The notes under the pieces were generated by a model. The model saw only the letters and a list, made by a program, of their open reading frames with translations, was not told the DNA's origin and did no database searches. Source: Candidatus Terraquivivens ruidianensis (GTDB lineage Archaea > Thermoproteota > Nitrososphaeria_A > Caldarchaeales > Wolframiiraptoraceae). From it: a stretch of DNA of 41,042 nucleotides. A program made the position numbers and the translations under genes. How positions within the stretch are numbered: the stretch's first letter is position 1; every line of letters starts with the position of its first letter. Where the stretch lies: assembly GCA_023267975.1 (NCBI GenBank), contig JALNLA010000002.1, positions 1 to 41,042 of the forward strand, given 5' to 3'. Positions 15,628-23,885 of this stretch are shown here, one piece after another.

Positions 15628-16935
15628 CTATACTGCCTTCAACTCTATAAGCTTACGTCTGTTGGCTGCCTTCCTCAGCTCGTCTCTGAAGTTTGGATGG
15701 GCTATACCGATTAAAAGCTCGGCACGCTCCCTGAGGGTCTTCCCATGAAGGTTAACGATGCCAAACTCCGTCGCAACGTAGTGAACGTCAGCCCTTGTCG
15801 TTACCACACCTGCGCCCGTTTTAAGCTCAGGAACTATCCTGGAAACCGTATCGTTCTTAGCGGTGGATGGCATGGCGATTATCGGCTTTCCTCCCTTAGA
15901 CTTGGCCGCGCCCCTAACAAAGTCCAACTGTCCACCAAAGCCAGAATATATGTACGTTCCGATAGAATCTGCGCATACCTGGCCAGTGATGTCAATCTCT
16001 ATGGCAGAGTTGACTGAAACCATCTTTTCGTTCTGCGCTATCACGTAAGGGTCGTTCGTATAATCGACGGGATGCATCTCGAATATTGGGTTGTCGTTGG
16101 CATATTCGTACAGTTTCCTCGTCCCAAGCAAGAACGTGGCAACGACCTTTCCTCGATGCAAAGTTTTTTTGGCACCGTTTATAATACCTTCCTCTATCAG
16201 TTTCATGATACCGTCAGAAACCATTTCCGTATGTATGCCTAAGTCTTTTTTATCCCTGAGAGACTCTAAGACCGCGTTCGGTATGCCGCCTATGCCGAGC
16301 TGTAGGGTTGACCCGTCTTCTATAACGTTCGCGACATACTCACCAATAGCCTTCTCGACAGGGGTGCCCCTAGCTGGTTCTATCTCGAAGAGGTCCTCTG
16401 ACACTTCAACTATCTTGTGTACCTTGCTCACATGTATGAACGTGTCACCATGTGTCCTAGGCATCTTCTCGTTGACTTGGGCTATGACGACCTTTGCTTT
16501 CTCGACGGCAGCCTTGCTGGCTATGACCTCTACACCCAAGCTGAGAAAACCGTGCTCATCTGGGGGCGACGTGTGTATCAACGCAACGTCGATATCCGAA
16601 TACTCTCGGATGAATTGGGGTATCTCATGTAGGAATATTGGTACGTAATCTGACCTTCCATCGTTCACGGCCTCTCTATCGGCGGGACCGACAAAAAGGG
16701 ATACGTGCCTCATTCTGCCTTCGAGCTCGACCTTCGTAAGGGGGTCCTCACCCATCATCAGGACATGATACAGCTTTATTCCGTTCAAGTTTTGGCATCT
16801 ATCCGCCAGAGCCTTAAGGAGCGTCTTTGGTGTTGCAGCGTTAGCTGATACGTAAATTCCGTCGCCGCTCTTTATGCACTTCATAGCTTCATCTGGCGAC
16901 ACAACTTTCTTCTTGTATAAATCATCCCAATTCAT
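15628..16935 (-). CDS. Acyl-CoA transferase (4-hydroxybutyrate CoA-transferase / acetyl-CoA hydrolase family)
   Basis: A 435-residue class I CoA-transferase that swaps CoA between an acyl-CoA and a carboxylate, typically acetyl-CoA and 4-hydroxybutyrate, or hydrolyses acetyl-CoA. Seen: STLQLGIGGIPNAVL (about 205-219, CoA-binding glycine loop), HTEMVSDG with the candidate catalytic Glu, SGFGGQLDFVRGA, and the C-terminal VVTTRADVHYVATEFG. Length is typical. The ATG at 16935 overlaps the stop of the alanine-dehydrogenase-like gene (ATGA), so the two are coupled and may act on one pathway, perhaps amino-acid or C4 acid breakdown. The substrate cannot be told from sequence. Confidence 0.85.
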   Translation of the reverse strand: MNWDDLYKKKVVSPDEAMKCIKSGDGIYVSANAATPKTLLKALADRCQNLNGIKLYHVLMMGEDPLTKVELEGRMRHVSLFVGPADREAVNDGRSDYVPIFLHEIPQFIREYSDIDVALIHTSPPDEHGFLSLGVEVIASKAAVEKAKVVIAQVNEKMPRTHGDTFIHVSKVHKIVEVSEDLFEIEPARGTPVEKAIGEYVANVIEDGSTLQLGIGGIPNAVLESLRDKKDLGIHTEMVSDGIMKLIEEGIINGAKKTLHRGKVVATFLLGTRKLYEYANDNPIFEMHPVDYTNDPYVIAQNEKMVSVNSAIEIDITGQVCADSIGTYIYSGFGGQLDFVRGAAKSKGGKPIIAMPSTAKNDTVSRIVPELKTGAGVVTTRADVHYVATEFGIVNLHGKTLRERAELLIGIAHPNFRDELRKAANRRKLIELKAV

Positions 16936-18068
16936 TCAACCTCACCTATAAGCGTGCCGATTTCATAGTAAGGATGGTGCATGGATGCAAGAAAATCTGC
17001 TGTTACCTTACCCTTGAATATGCAGGTGCCCTTTCTTAAAGCCTCGCTATCCTTTATCGCATCTTCAAGTCCATTTTCAACTATAAGTTTGAGATAGGGT
17101 AAAAGTGCATTCGATAGGGCCAACGAAGATGACCTAGCGACGAGCGAGGGAACATTAGGCTGGGCAAAGTACAGAACCCTGTCCTCTAACTTCACCACCT
17201 CATCTGCTGACGTTATCCTCGCAGATTCAACACATCCACCTTGGTTTATCGAGAAATCCATTATGACCGCACCGCGCTTCATCCCCCTCATCATGTCCCT
17301 CGTTATGAGTATCGGTGCCCTTTGGCCTCTCACATAAACTGCGCAAACAACCACGTCCGCAAAAGAAACGTATTTCCTAACGTTGTCACTTGTCGCTAAG
17401 ACAATCGAAGCCTTCCCATCCAAAATCATGTCGAGCTCTTCAAGCCTCCTCGGATTAATATCCAAGATATGTACTCTTGCGCCGACACCTATGAACGCCC
17501 TGGCAGCATAGTAACCGAGCGTGCCGCCACCAATTATCACGACGTCGGCAGGAGGTGTTCCGATGACGCCGCCGAGCAGTATGCCCCTACCGCCTAAGGT
17601 GGTCTCGAGAAACTTTCCTGCCAGCTGCGGCGACATCTTACCTGCAATCTCACTCGAGATTCGATGAACCGGTCTTATTCCATCCCTCTCCTCCATGTTT
17701 TCATAGCTTATGACCGTAGTTTTCAGCGACACCAGCAAGTCGATATACTCCCTTGGTGCGGTTATAAGATGATGAAAAGCCATGACCGTCGAAAATTCCT
17801 TTACAAAGCTCCATTCTTCAGGTCTCGGAGGTTGGATCTTGACTATCAAATCAGACCTTCTATAAACCTCTTCTTTGGAGTAAACTATCTTAGCCCCTGC
17901 TTTTCTAAACTCTTCATCGTCAAACCCCGAGCCCATGCCCGCTAGATGCTCGACAAAAACCTCAGCACCGCTTTGTACTAACTCATCTATACATGAGGGC
18001 GTCAGACCGACCCTCGATTCAGGGGTTGCCTTATTTATCGGTAACTCCTTAGGCACACCTATCCTCAT
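16932..18068 (-). CDS. Alanine dehydrogenase / transhydrogenase-alpha family protein with altered active site
   Basis: A 378-residue member of the AlaDH/PNT family. The N-terminal MRIGVPKEL...ESRVGLTP is diagnostic. VKIQPP has the family Lys (K77), FHHL the catalytic-type His (H100), and GGGTLGYYAARAFIGVGA the dinucleotide-binding loop (180-197). The catalytic Asp of alanine dehydrogenase (IDQGG) is Asn here: MDFSINQGG, N275. It may act on another substrate or be a weak enzyme, so I do not name it ald. The ATG at 18068 lies 104 bases from the divergent PUA gene, and it is coupled to the CoA-transferase downstream. Confidence 0.82.
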   Translation of the reverse strand: MRIGVPKELPINKATPESRVGLTPSCIDELVQSGAEVFVEHLAGMGSGFDDEEFRKAGAKIVYSKEEVYRRSDLIVKIQPPRPEEWSFVKEFSTVMAFHHLITAPREYIDLLVSLKTTVISYENMEERDGIRPVHRISSEIAGKMSPQLAGKFLETTLGGRGILLGGVIGTPPADVVIIGGGTLGYYAARAFIGVGARVHILDINPRRLEELDMILDGKASIVLATSDNVRKYVSFADVVVCAVYVRGQRAPILITRDMMRGMKRGAVIMDFSINQGGCVESARITSADEVVKLEDRVLYFAQPNVPSLVARSSSLALSNALLPYLKLIVENGLEDAIKDSEALRKGTCIFKGKVTADFLASMHHPYYEIGTLIGEVE

Positions 18069-18172
18069 TTTAAGACAGCCTTTCCCGTATCTGCGTTTAA
18101 TTGCGAAGTTATATACCTTGACCCATCAGGAGAGGAAAGGTTTTAGTCCAGTCTGAACGTCTGAGTTAAAGG

Positions 18173-18685
18173 ATGCAGGTAAGGTTGCTCAGCAGGAGGG
18201 AAAAGCAAGATTTCATCGCATACGTTAATTCAGAGCTTCCCAGCCTGAAGCTCGACATAAGCCCAAAAACCATTGTAAGGGAAGTAAAGGACGGTAAGCT
18301 TACCGTTTACGTTTTGGAAGGCTTGGCCGCATTCGTAAAAGTTAATGACGCGCTCTTGCCTGTCCTGATTGAGTCGTTCAATAAGGACGTGCTTGACCGT
18401 ATGCCGAGCGTAATCGTTGACATGGGAGCCATACCACACATAGCTAACGGCGCAGACGTAATGAGACCCGGCATAGTCGCCCTCGAGGGCGAGTTTAAGG
18501 AAGGAGAGTTAGTCATCGTTAGGGACGAAAGGCACAGGAAACCAATAGCTGTTGGTAAGGCTTTAGAGAGGTACGAGAACATGATGAAGGCAGATAGGGG
18601 GAAGGCCGTAATGAACCTGCACCATGTTGGTGACAGAATATGGAAGCTTTGTACTGAAGCGCTCTCGCGTTACTCCAGTACTTAA
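18173..18685 (+). CDS. PUA-domain RNA-binding protein (MCT-1/Tma20-like)
   Basis: A 170-residue protein with an N-terminal α/β domain (residues 1-75) and a C-terminal PUA domain (about 76-155): MPSVIVDMGAIPHIANGADVMRPGI is the strand-loop typical of PUA, followed by EGELVIVRDERHRKPIAVGKAL. The architecture matches the archaeal MCT-1/Tma20-like proteins, linked in eukaryotes to ribosome recycling and re-initiation; the archaeal role is not settled. ATG at 18173 follows AAAGG. It is transcribed divergently from the alanine-dehydrogenase-like gene. Confidence 0.85.
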   Translation: MQVRLLSRREKQDFIAYVNSELPSLKLDISPKTIVREVKDGKLTVYVLEGLAAFVKVNDALLPVLIESFNKDVLDRMPSVIVDMGAIPHIANGADVMRPGIVALEGEFKEGELVIVRDERHRKPIAVGKALERYENMMKADRGKAVMNLHHVGDRIWKLCTEALSRYSST

Positions 18686-18727
18686 AAACTGTAGTTACTC
18701 GATTGTAAAAAATAGCGAGGTTTTAGC

Positions 18728-20767
18728 TCAGAACGCAAGGAGGCCCATGAATATCGAGACAAATACTATCGAGACCGTATTAAGCAGCTTTATCACCGTG
18801 TTAAGCGCAGGGCCGGCGGTATCCTTGTATGGGTCACCCACTAGGTCTCCGGCGACCGCGACAGCATGCTGGGATGTCTTCTTCAGGCCTATTGCCTCCA
18901 AATACTTCTTAGCATTGTCCCAAGCGGCGCCGGAGTTGGCCATGTGGTACGCGAGGTAGAGCCCGGATACTACCGAGCCTGTTAGGAGGCCAGCGACGGC
19001 CACAGGACCTAAAATAAGGCCGACTACTATCGGTGCCACTATAACTATGAGTGCTGGTATGAACAGCTGCCTGAGCGACTCCCTTGTTGCTATGTCTATG
19101 CATCTTGCATAGTCTGGTTTAGCCTTACCCTCGAGTATGCCCTTAATCTCCCTGAACTGTCTCCTGACCTCTTCGACTAGCGAGGAGGCAACTACGCTGA
19201 CGCTCCTTATGAGATAGCTCGAGACGTAGAACGGCAACAAAGCTCCGATCAAGAGGCCCAGTATCAGGGCCGGGTTCGTCAGCGTGTAGACGAAGACCTT
19301 TCCAGACAGCAAGTTTCCAGGGCTGGATGCAAGGGCCCAGACTTCATGCTGGAAAGCTTGGATGAGGGCTATGGCCGCGAGGGCAGCGCTGGCTATTGCG
19401 AAGCCTTTGGTGGTTGCCTTCGTGGTGTTGCCGACAGCATCCAGCTGGTCGGTTATCTTCCTGTTCTCCTCACCGAGCCCGCTCATCTCGACTATGCCGC
19501 CGGCGTTGTCGCTGATCGGCCCAAAGCTGTCTATGCTCAAGACTATACCGCTTAGCGACAGCATGGTAGCAGTCGTTATGGCGGTCGAGTATATGCCCAT
19601 AAGGGGCTCACCGGTCACCGTAAGCACTAAGAAGTAAGATACGGCCATGAACACCACTATGACTATGGCCATCGGAAATGTGGACCTCAAGCCTACGGCT
19701 ATGCCCGTGAGTATGTTGGCCGAATGGCCTACCTTCGTCGAGTCGGCAACGTCCCTGACTGGCTTGTAGTTGTAGCTTGTGTAGTAGTCCGTTATCTTCT
19801 GTATTATAGGGACTATGAGTGCACCCAGCAGCGTCGATACGAAGAGAGCGTACGCCATACTATTCCATCCGAAGTTGAACGTGGAGACAAAGAAGTTTAG
19901 AACGAGTGCTATCAGGGCAGCGACCGCAAAGGATAACGTCAACGGTCTCATGGGAGAGGTAACCTTTCTTGGCGTGACCGTCAGGGTACCGACTAGCGAG
20001 GCCAAAAGGCCGACTGCTCCTACCATGAGCGGAAATACGACGTACTCTGCCCTGCCCATGAGCGAGCCCAAAAGCATCGCTGCCAACATCGTCACAATGT
20101 ATGACTCATAGATGTCGCTTCCCATGCCGGCTGCATCGCCTATGTTGTCGCCAACGTTGTCGGCTATCACCGCTGGGTTCCTTGGATCATCCTCAGGTAT
20201 GCCTGCCTCCACCTTTCCGACCAAGTCAGCGCCCAAGTCCGCTGCTTTTGTGTATATTCCGCCACCGATTCTTATGAACAGCGCTATCAGACTAGCACCG
20301 ACGCCGACGCCCGCTATCGCTATCGGGCTAGGATAGAATGCGTAAAGTGCCGTAACGGCTATGAGGGCAGCTGCAGTTATCGTCAGACCAGCCACGGCAC
20401 CTCCTTTGTAGGCAACAGAAAGCGTGTAGCCAAGACCTTTCTCGGTCGCCTGCGCTGCCCTCGGTGCTGCGCTCACGGTCGTCAGTATCGCTATTATGCC
20501 CGACACGGCCGAGAGCATTGCTCCTACGACGAACGCTATGGCGTTGGTGTATCCGGCTGCGAGACCTATAGCGACTGCCAAGGCTATTGCGATCGGCAGG
20601 ACGGTCACGTATTCCCTTTTAATGAATGCGAGCGCGCCCTCTTTGACCGCGCTTGATATGTTGCGCATCGCCTCGTTTCCCGGACTCTGCCTAAGCACCC
20701 ATGCAGTAAACGCCAAGGCCGCACAGAGTGATGCGATGGAGGCCGATATCGGCAAAAGCCAGAACAT
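18728..20767 (-). CDS. hppA: Membrane-bound proton-pumping pyrophosphatase, K+-independent type
   Basis: A 679-residue integral membrane pump with about 16 hydrophobic segments that couples pyrophosphate hydrolysis to proton export. The substrate loop GGIYTKAADLGADLVGK and the following EDDPRNPAVIADNVGDN (with the acidic DDP and DNVGD motifs) are intact, as is the later SDSFGPISDNAGG-like region. GNTTKATTKG carries Lys at residue 450, where K+-dependent enzymes have Ala, so this should be the K+-independent class. Length is typical. It is monocistronic and divergent from the gene at 20851. Confidence 0.96.
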   Translation of the reverse strand: MFWLLPISASIASLCAALAFTAWVLRQSPGNEAMRNISSAVKEGALAFIKREYVTVLPIAIALAVAIGLAAGYTNAIAFVVGAMLSAVSGIIAILTTVSAAPRAAQATEKGLGYTLSVAYKGGAVAGLTITAAALIAVTALYAFYPSPIAIAGVGVGASLIALFIRIGGGIYTKAADLGADLVGKVEAGIPEDDPRNPAVIADNVGDNIGDAAGMGSDIYESYIVTMLAAMLLGSLMGRAEYVVFPLMVGAVGLLASLVGTLTVTPRKVTSPMRPLTLSFAVAALIALVLNFFVSTFNFGWNSMAYALFVSTLLGALIVPIIQKITDYYTSYNYKPVRDVADSTKVGHSANILTGIAVGLRSTFPMAIVIVVFMAVSYFLVLTVTGEPLMGIYSTAITTATMLSLSGIVLSIDSFGPISDNAGGIVEMSGLGEENRKITDQLDAVGNTTKATTKGFAIASAALAAIALIQAFQHEVWALASSPGNLLSGKVFVYTLTNPALILGLLIGALLPFYVSSYLIRSVSVVASSLVEEVRRQFREIKGILEGKAKPDYARCIDIATRESLRQLFIPALIVIVAPIVVGLILGPVAVAGLLTGSVVSGLYLAYHMANSGAAWDNAKKYLEAIGLKKTSQHAVAVAGDLVGDPYKDTAGPALNTVIKLLNTVSIVFVSIFMGLLAF

Positions 20768-20850
20768 ACCACCACCGATGTCTTTTAGGAAGATAGGTCC
20801 CTCTTAAATTCTTAACTATCCTAAGCTTCCGATATAGGTAGGGATTTCGG

Positions 20851-21396
20851 ATGGAGGGGTACGTTCCAGGAACCATAAAGCCGTTACATGCGCACGAGTT
20901 CATGCTCGCATCGGTGGACGGTATGTTCAATCAAATACTTAGCTTCGACTACCATGACCCCTCAGGCTTCTACCACTCCCTCCTCAAGGACGAGGAACGG
21001 TACCGTAGGGAAATGGAGGGACTTATCAAGAACATGCAGTCTTTTCTCGACGACGAGGTTGTAAAGGTTAATGGCGAAGCGTGCAAGCTGGAAGTTCTGA
21101 CGGCCGCTCTAGATTTTAGAGGCTCCGAAAACTTGCCATGCATTACGTTCTTTATCCAGTTCGGAGCAAGGCTCAGGCCGGGCACGAACGTCTACGAGTG
21201 TTTTTATGGCGAGGAAGTAGCGGAGTACGATTACGAAGTTTATTGGGTTTTTCCACCAAGCGTCGAGATAGTCGACGTGAGCGTGCGTACGGAGAAGGAC
21301 TTGGTAACGAAGAACGTGCTGGTGCTATGGGCAAGGACCGGAGACAACGTCGGATGCTACGAGAAGGTCGTCTTCAACATCCCAGTAACTCCATGA
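20851..21396 (+). CDS. Conserved-looking hypothetical protein
   Basis: A 181-residue soluble protein I do not recognise. The N-terminal half is helical and acidic (residues ~10-65, including a DPSGFYHSLLKDEERYRREM stretch). The C-terminal half reads as β-strands (TFFIQFGARLRPG, YEVYWVFPPSVEIVDVSV, VVFNIPV). There are no signal peptide, membrane segment or catalytic motif. Codon use is like its neighbours. The 3' end overlaps the convergent DUF72 gene by 23 bases. Confidence 0.7.
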   Translation: MEGYVPGTIKPLHAHEFMLASVDGMFNQILSFDYHDPSGFYHSLLKDEERYRREMEGLIKNMQSFLDDEVVKVNGEACKLEVLTAALDFRGSENLPCITFFIQFGARLRPGTNVYECFYGEEVAEYDYEVYWVFPPSVEIVDVSVRTEKDLVTKNVLVLWARTGDNVGCYEKVVFNIPVTP

Positions 21397-22069
21397 GGAG
21401 CTTACCATTGGGTAGCATTCCGTGGTCGTTGTTCAAGTACACGTATTTCCTTGATGCGCTCAGACTTTTTACCTTTTTTGCAATCTCCCTAAGCTCAGAT
21501 TCGTCGTACGTGTATGCGTACCAAGCCTCCCTTCCATGCAACCTTAGGTAAACTACGTCGTTCGTCGCAAATATGTCCCTCGGCAGGTCCGGCGAATCGA
21601 CAGAGCAGAAGACCAGACCGGAAGATTCCACTTCTTTCACTCTGCTCCACCAAGATTCATGTCTGAACTCCATGACAGCCGTGCAGGACAACTCTGTCCT
21701 TTTGAAGAATTGGACTAGCCTCTCAAGGTTTGCTTGGCTAGCAACGAAGCTCGGAGGCATCTGGAAGAGGAAGAAAGTTATCTTCTCAAGAATGTCTTCA
21801 AGAGGTTCCACGAACTGCGACCATAGCCGCACCGCTGCATCGCCCAGCTTACTTCTGTGGGTGATGGACCTGTGGATTTTTATGCTGAAGTCGAAGCCCC
21901 TGGGCGCCTTGAGCCACGTAGCTACCCAAGATCTACTCGGAAACCTGTAGAACGAGGCATTTATCTCGACCGTCTTGAACCCTTGTTTCACATACCACTC
22001 GAAAGGTGTAGGTTTACCCTCGTTCCAATAGTAGGTATAACCAGACGTGCCGACCTTAATTACACCCAT
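21374..22069 (-). CDS. DUF72 family protein (YecE-like TIM barrel)
   Basis: About 231 residues. The opening VIKVGTSGYTYYWNEG and VEINASFYRFPS are hallmark motifs of DUF72/YecE, a TIM-barrel family of unknown biochemical role. KAPRGFDFSIKIHRSITH and YLRLHGREAWYAYTYDE near the C terminus are also family features. The frame is open to 22084, but MGVIKVGTSGY at 22069 matches the usual N terminus. It is divergent from the molybdoenzyme at 22149 and convergent, with overlap, with 20851. Confidence 0.88.
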   Translation of the reverse strand: MGVIKVGTSGYTYYWNEGKPTPFEWYVKQGFKTVEINASFYRFPSRSWVATWLKAPRGFDFSIKIHRSITHRSKLGDAAVRLWSQFVEPLEDILEKITFFLFQMPPSFVASQANLERLVQFFKRTELSCTAVMEFRHESWWSRVKEVESSGLVFCSVDSPDLPRDIFATNDVVYLRLHGREAWYAYTYDESELREIAKKVKSLSASRKYVYLNNDHGMLPNGKLLMELLGC

Positions 22070-22148
22070 CAAGGTTAGCAACATCCGCCTTGAATATAAC
22101 CGCTCATGGGCGAAACGTTCATATCCTGTTCAACCTTATCAGAAACCT

Positions 22149-22721
22149 ATGGATAAGCCAAAACCACCGCCGGGCCAGAGCTTTGTGGATGAATGGCAGA
22201 TATATTCTGCTCTAGGCATACCTAAAATAGACCCAAAATCCTGGACCCTAACGATTGGAGGCCTTACAGAAAAGGTACTCATGTTGAGCTATGAAGAGCT
22301 TTCCTCCATGCCCCAAACGAAGATTTTGGACGATTTCCATTGCGTCACAGGCTGGAGCATAAGCTCTCTTGAGTTTGAGGGAGTTCGTGTGCGTTATTTG
22401 GCAGAGCTTGCGGGCATCAAGCCAGAGGCAAGATGGGTTATGTTCGGATGCGCCGACGGATACACCGCACCCGTGCCCGTTGAGGATGCGTTGCATGAAA
22501 AATCCTTGATAGTGTTAAAGATGAACGGCAAACCACTCAGCATGGAGCAGGGTTTTCCGGCTAGACCATTCATACCGCATCTATACGCATGGAAGAGCGC
22601 AAAGTGGCTGGTTTCCATCGAATTTATGAAGTCCTACGTGGACGGCTACTGGGAAGCCAGAGGATACCACGAGCGTGGCAACGTACATCTGGAGGAGAGG
22701 TATAAAAGCAAAAGTACTTAA
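22149..22721 (+). CDS. Sulfite-oxidase-family molybdopterin oxidoreductase
   Basis: About 190 residues covering the molybdopterin-binding domain of the sulfite oxidase / YedY family. SWTLTIGGLTEKVLMLSYEE opens the domain. FHCVTGWS holds the molybdenum-ligating Cys (C65 from this start), and FGCADGYTAPVPVEDAL and GFPARPFIPHLYAWKSAKW are standard family motifs. No signal peptide or dimerisation domain is seen, so it looks like a short cytoplasmic member. The frame is open up to 22047; I chose ATG 22149 because the upstream residues overlap the DUF72 start. The electron partner and substrate are unknown. moaA is about 4 kb away. Confidence 0.85.
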   Translation: MDKPKPPPGQSFVDEWQIYSALGIPKIDPKSWTLTIGGLTEKVLMLSYEELSSMPQTKILDDFHCVTGWSISSLEFEGVRVRYLAELAGIKPEARWVMFGCADGYTAPVPVEDALHEKSLIVLKMNGKPLSMEQGFPARPFIPHLYAWKSAKWLVSIEFMKSYVDGYWEARGYHERGNVHLEERYKSKST

Positions 22722-22759
22722 AACAATGCGCTACGCAGAAAGTACGATGGTGTAGCTGA

Positions 22760-22984
22760 TTGAGTCAGCAAAAGAAGGAAAAATCAAAGATAGCAGACCA
22801 CCGTCATTGCGTTGTGTGCGGTCGAGCTATTTCGCCTGACGAACAGGTCTGCTCGCCAGATTGTAGGGAGAAGCTTGAGCTGAGCAAAGAGAAGGAGAAG
22901 AAGAGCAGAAGGATGATGTTGATAATTTACGTAGTCATGATAATCATGTTGATACTCTTTTTCCTGTTCAGGCCAGCATCCTAA
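22760..22984 (+). CDS. Small zinc-binding membrane protein (DUF2116-like)
   Basis: 74 residues: a C4 treble-clef-like knuckle (HCVVCGRAISPDEQVCSPDC, C17-C36 region), a basic/acidic linker, then one transmembrane helix (MMLIIYVVMIIMLILFFLF) at the C terminus. This layout matches the archaeal DUF2116 family. The start is TTG at 22760. It follows the molybdoenzyme by 38 bases. Function is unknown; it is probably anchored with the zinc knuckle in the cytoplasm. Confidence 0.8.
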   Translation: MSQQKKEKSKIADHRHCVVCGRAISPDEQVCSPDCREKLELSKEKEKKSRRMMLIIYVVMIIMLILFFLFRPAS

Positions 22985-23026
22985 AGCCAAAACATTTATT
23001 TGTCCTTCTTCAAAGGATGTAACAGC

Positions 23027-23308
23027 TTGTCGCTTGCAGAAAAGGTCAGAGAAAAGCTATACAGTTTCAGGGACCCAGTTACAGGCCTAAGTATAGTGGA
23101 AAGCCAAGCGATGCTCACCGTGAAGGAAGTTGAGGAGGGAGTTATTCAAATAGAGTTCACGCCCAGCAGTCCCTATAACCCCATGGCGTACAGCTACGCC
23201 ATGGCGCTGAAGACTATATCGTCGAAGGTCGAGGGTGTTAAAAAGGTAGTCGTCTTTTGCAAGAACCACGTGATGGCTGAAAGGATAAACGAGGAGGTCA
23301 ACAGGTAA
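23027..23308 (+). CDS. Small protein resembling the MIP18/DUF59 iron-sulfur assembly family
   Basis: 93 residues from TTG 23027, which follows AAAGGATG by 6 bases; the frame is open back to TTG 23000. The start LAEKVREKLYSFRDPVTGLSI resembles the N-terminal pattern of MIP18/DUF59 proteins (helix, then DPxTGxSI). The later β-strand and SYAMALKTISSKVEGVKKVVV also fit a small α/β fold. The conserved Cys of SufT-like members is not obvious. The call is tentative. Confidence 0.6.
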   Translation: MSLAEKVREKLYSFRDPVTGLSIVESQAMLTVKEVEEGVIQIEFTPSSPYNPMAYSYAMALKTISSKVEGVKKVVVFCKNHVMAERINEEVNR

Positions 23309-23320
23309 GAGGAAGAATAG

Positions 23321-23439
23321 TAGCCCGGGCCGGATTCGAACCGGCGTCCGCGGGGCTCTCCTCCACATAGCGGATCCAAAGCCCGCGATCCTTGGCCCTT
23401 GAATGTCTGACCAGCGTTTGGCCGCTAGACGACCGGGCT
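23321..23439 (-). tRNA. tRNA-Gln (anticodon TTG) with two introns
   Basis: On the minus strand the acceptor AGCCCGG pairs with CCGGGCT, discriminator A. The T arm is GCCGG-TTCGAAT-CCGGC. The anticodon stem GCGGG/CCCGC encloses CTTTGG, giving anticodon TTG. The gene is 119 bases, 46 more than needed. One insertion of 26 bases lies in the D loop (about 23394-23419), the other of 20 bases at the canonical 37/38 site (about 23356-23375). Removing both leaves a normal 73-base tRNA. A TATA-like GTTTAAATTT lies at about 23465-23474 on the minus strand. Confidence 0.92.
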
Positions 23440-23551
23440 ACCGAAGAAGATAGTTTAGCAGAAAAATTTAAACTTAGGGTATTAAGCGTACATCGGAATT
23501 AAAGGTTTAAGAGCCAGCCCTTTTTAGAGGTCTTCAGGTGGGTTAGGATAA

Positions 23552-23863
23552 ATGGAGTACGTATACGCCGCTCTCCTCCTTCATAAGGCTGGAAAGCCCG
23601 TAAACGAGGAAGGCATAAGGAACGTCCTATCTGCGGCGGGCATACAACCGGACGACGGCAGGGTGAAGACCCTCGTAGCGGCCCTCTCGGAGATAAACAT
23701 AGACGAGGTTTTGAAGAGCGCTACGGCCACGCCGTTCGTAGCGCCTACCGCTCCTGCCACCTCAGCCCAACCAGAGGCAAAGCCAAAAGAAGAAAAGAAG
23801 GAGGAAGCGAAGAAGAAGGAAGATGAAGAGGCACTGGCTGGCTTGAGCGCGCTCTTCGGCTAA
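23552..23863 (+). CDS. rpl12: Large ribosomal subunit stalk protein P1 (archaeal L12)
   Basis: The 103-residue acidic stalk protein that recruits GTPase factors to the ribosome. The N-terminal dimerisation domain ([20 protein letters not shown]) and the charged hinge ([15 protein letters not shown]) are typical, and the C-terminal [10 protein letters not shown] is the conserved factor-binding tail. The usual upstream genes L11-L1-L10 are absent; instead a tRNA and a membrane protein precede it. alaS follows after 22 bases. TATA-like sequence lies at about 23499-23510, and GGTGGG precedes ATG. Confidence 0.96.
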   Translation: MEYVYAALLLHKAGKPVNEEGIRNVLSAAGIQPDDGRVKTLVAALSEINIDEVLKSATATPFVAPTAPATSAQPEAKPKEEKKEEAKKKEDEEALAGLSALFG

Positions 23864-23885
23864 AACTTTAATGGTGCCAAGCCTC

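Noticed and set aside
23000-23026. Upstream TTG start for the MIP18/DUF59-like gene
   Set aside because: TTG 23027 has AAAGGATG at proper spacing and begins at the conserved helix, whereas TTG 23000 has no clear ribosome binding site.
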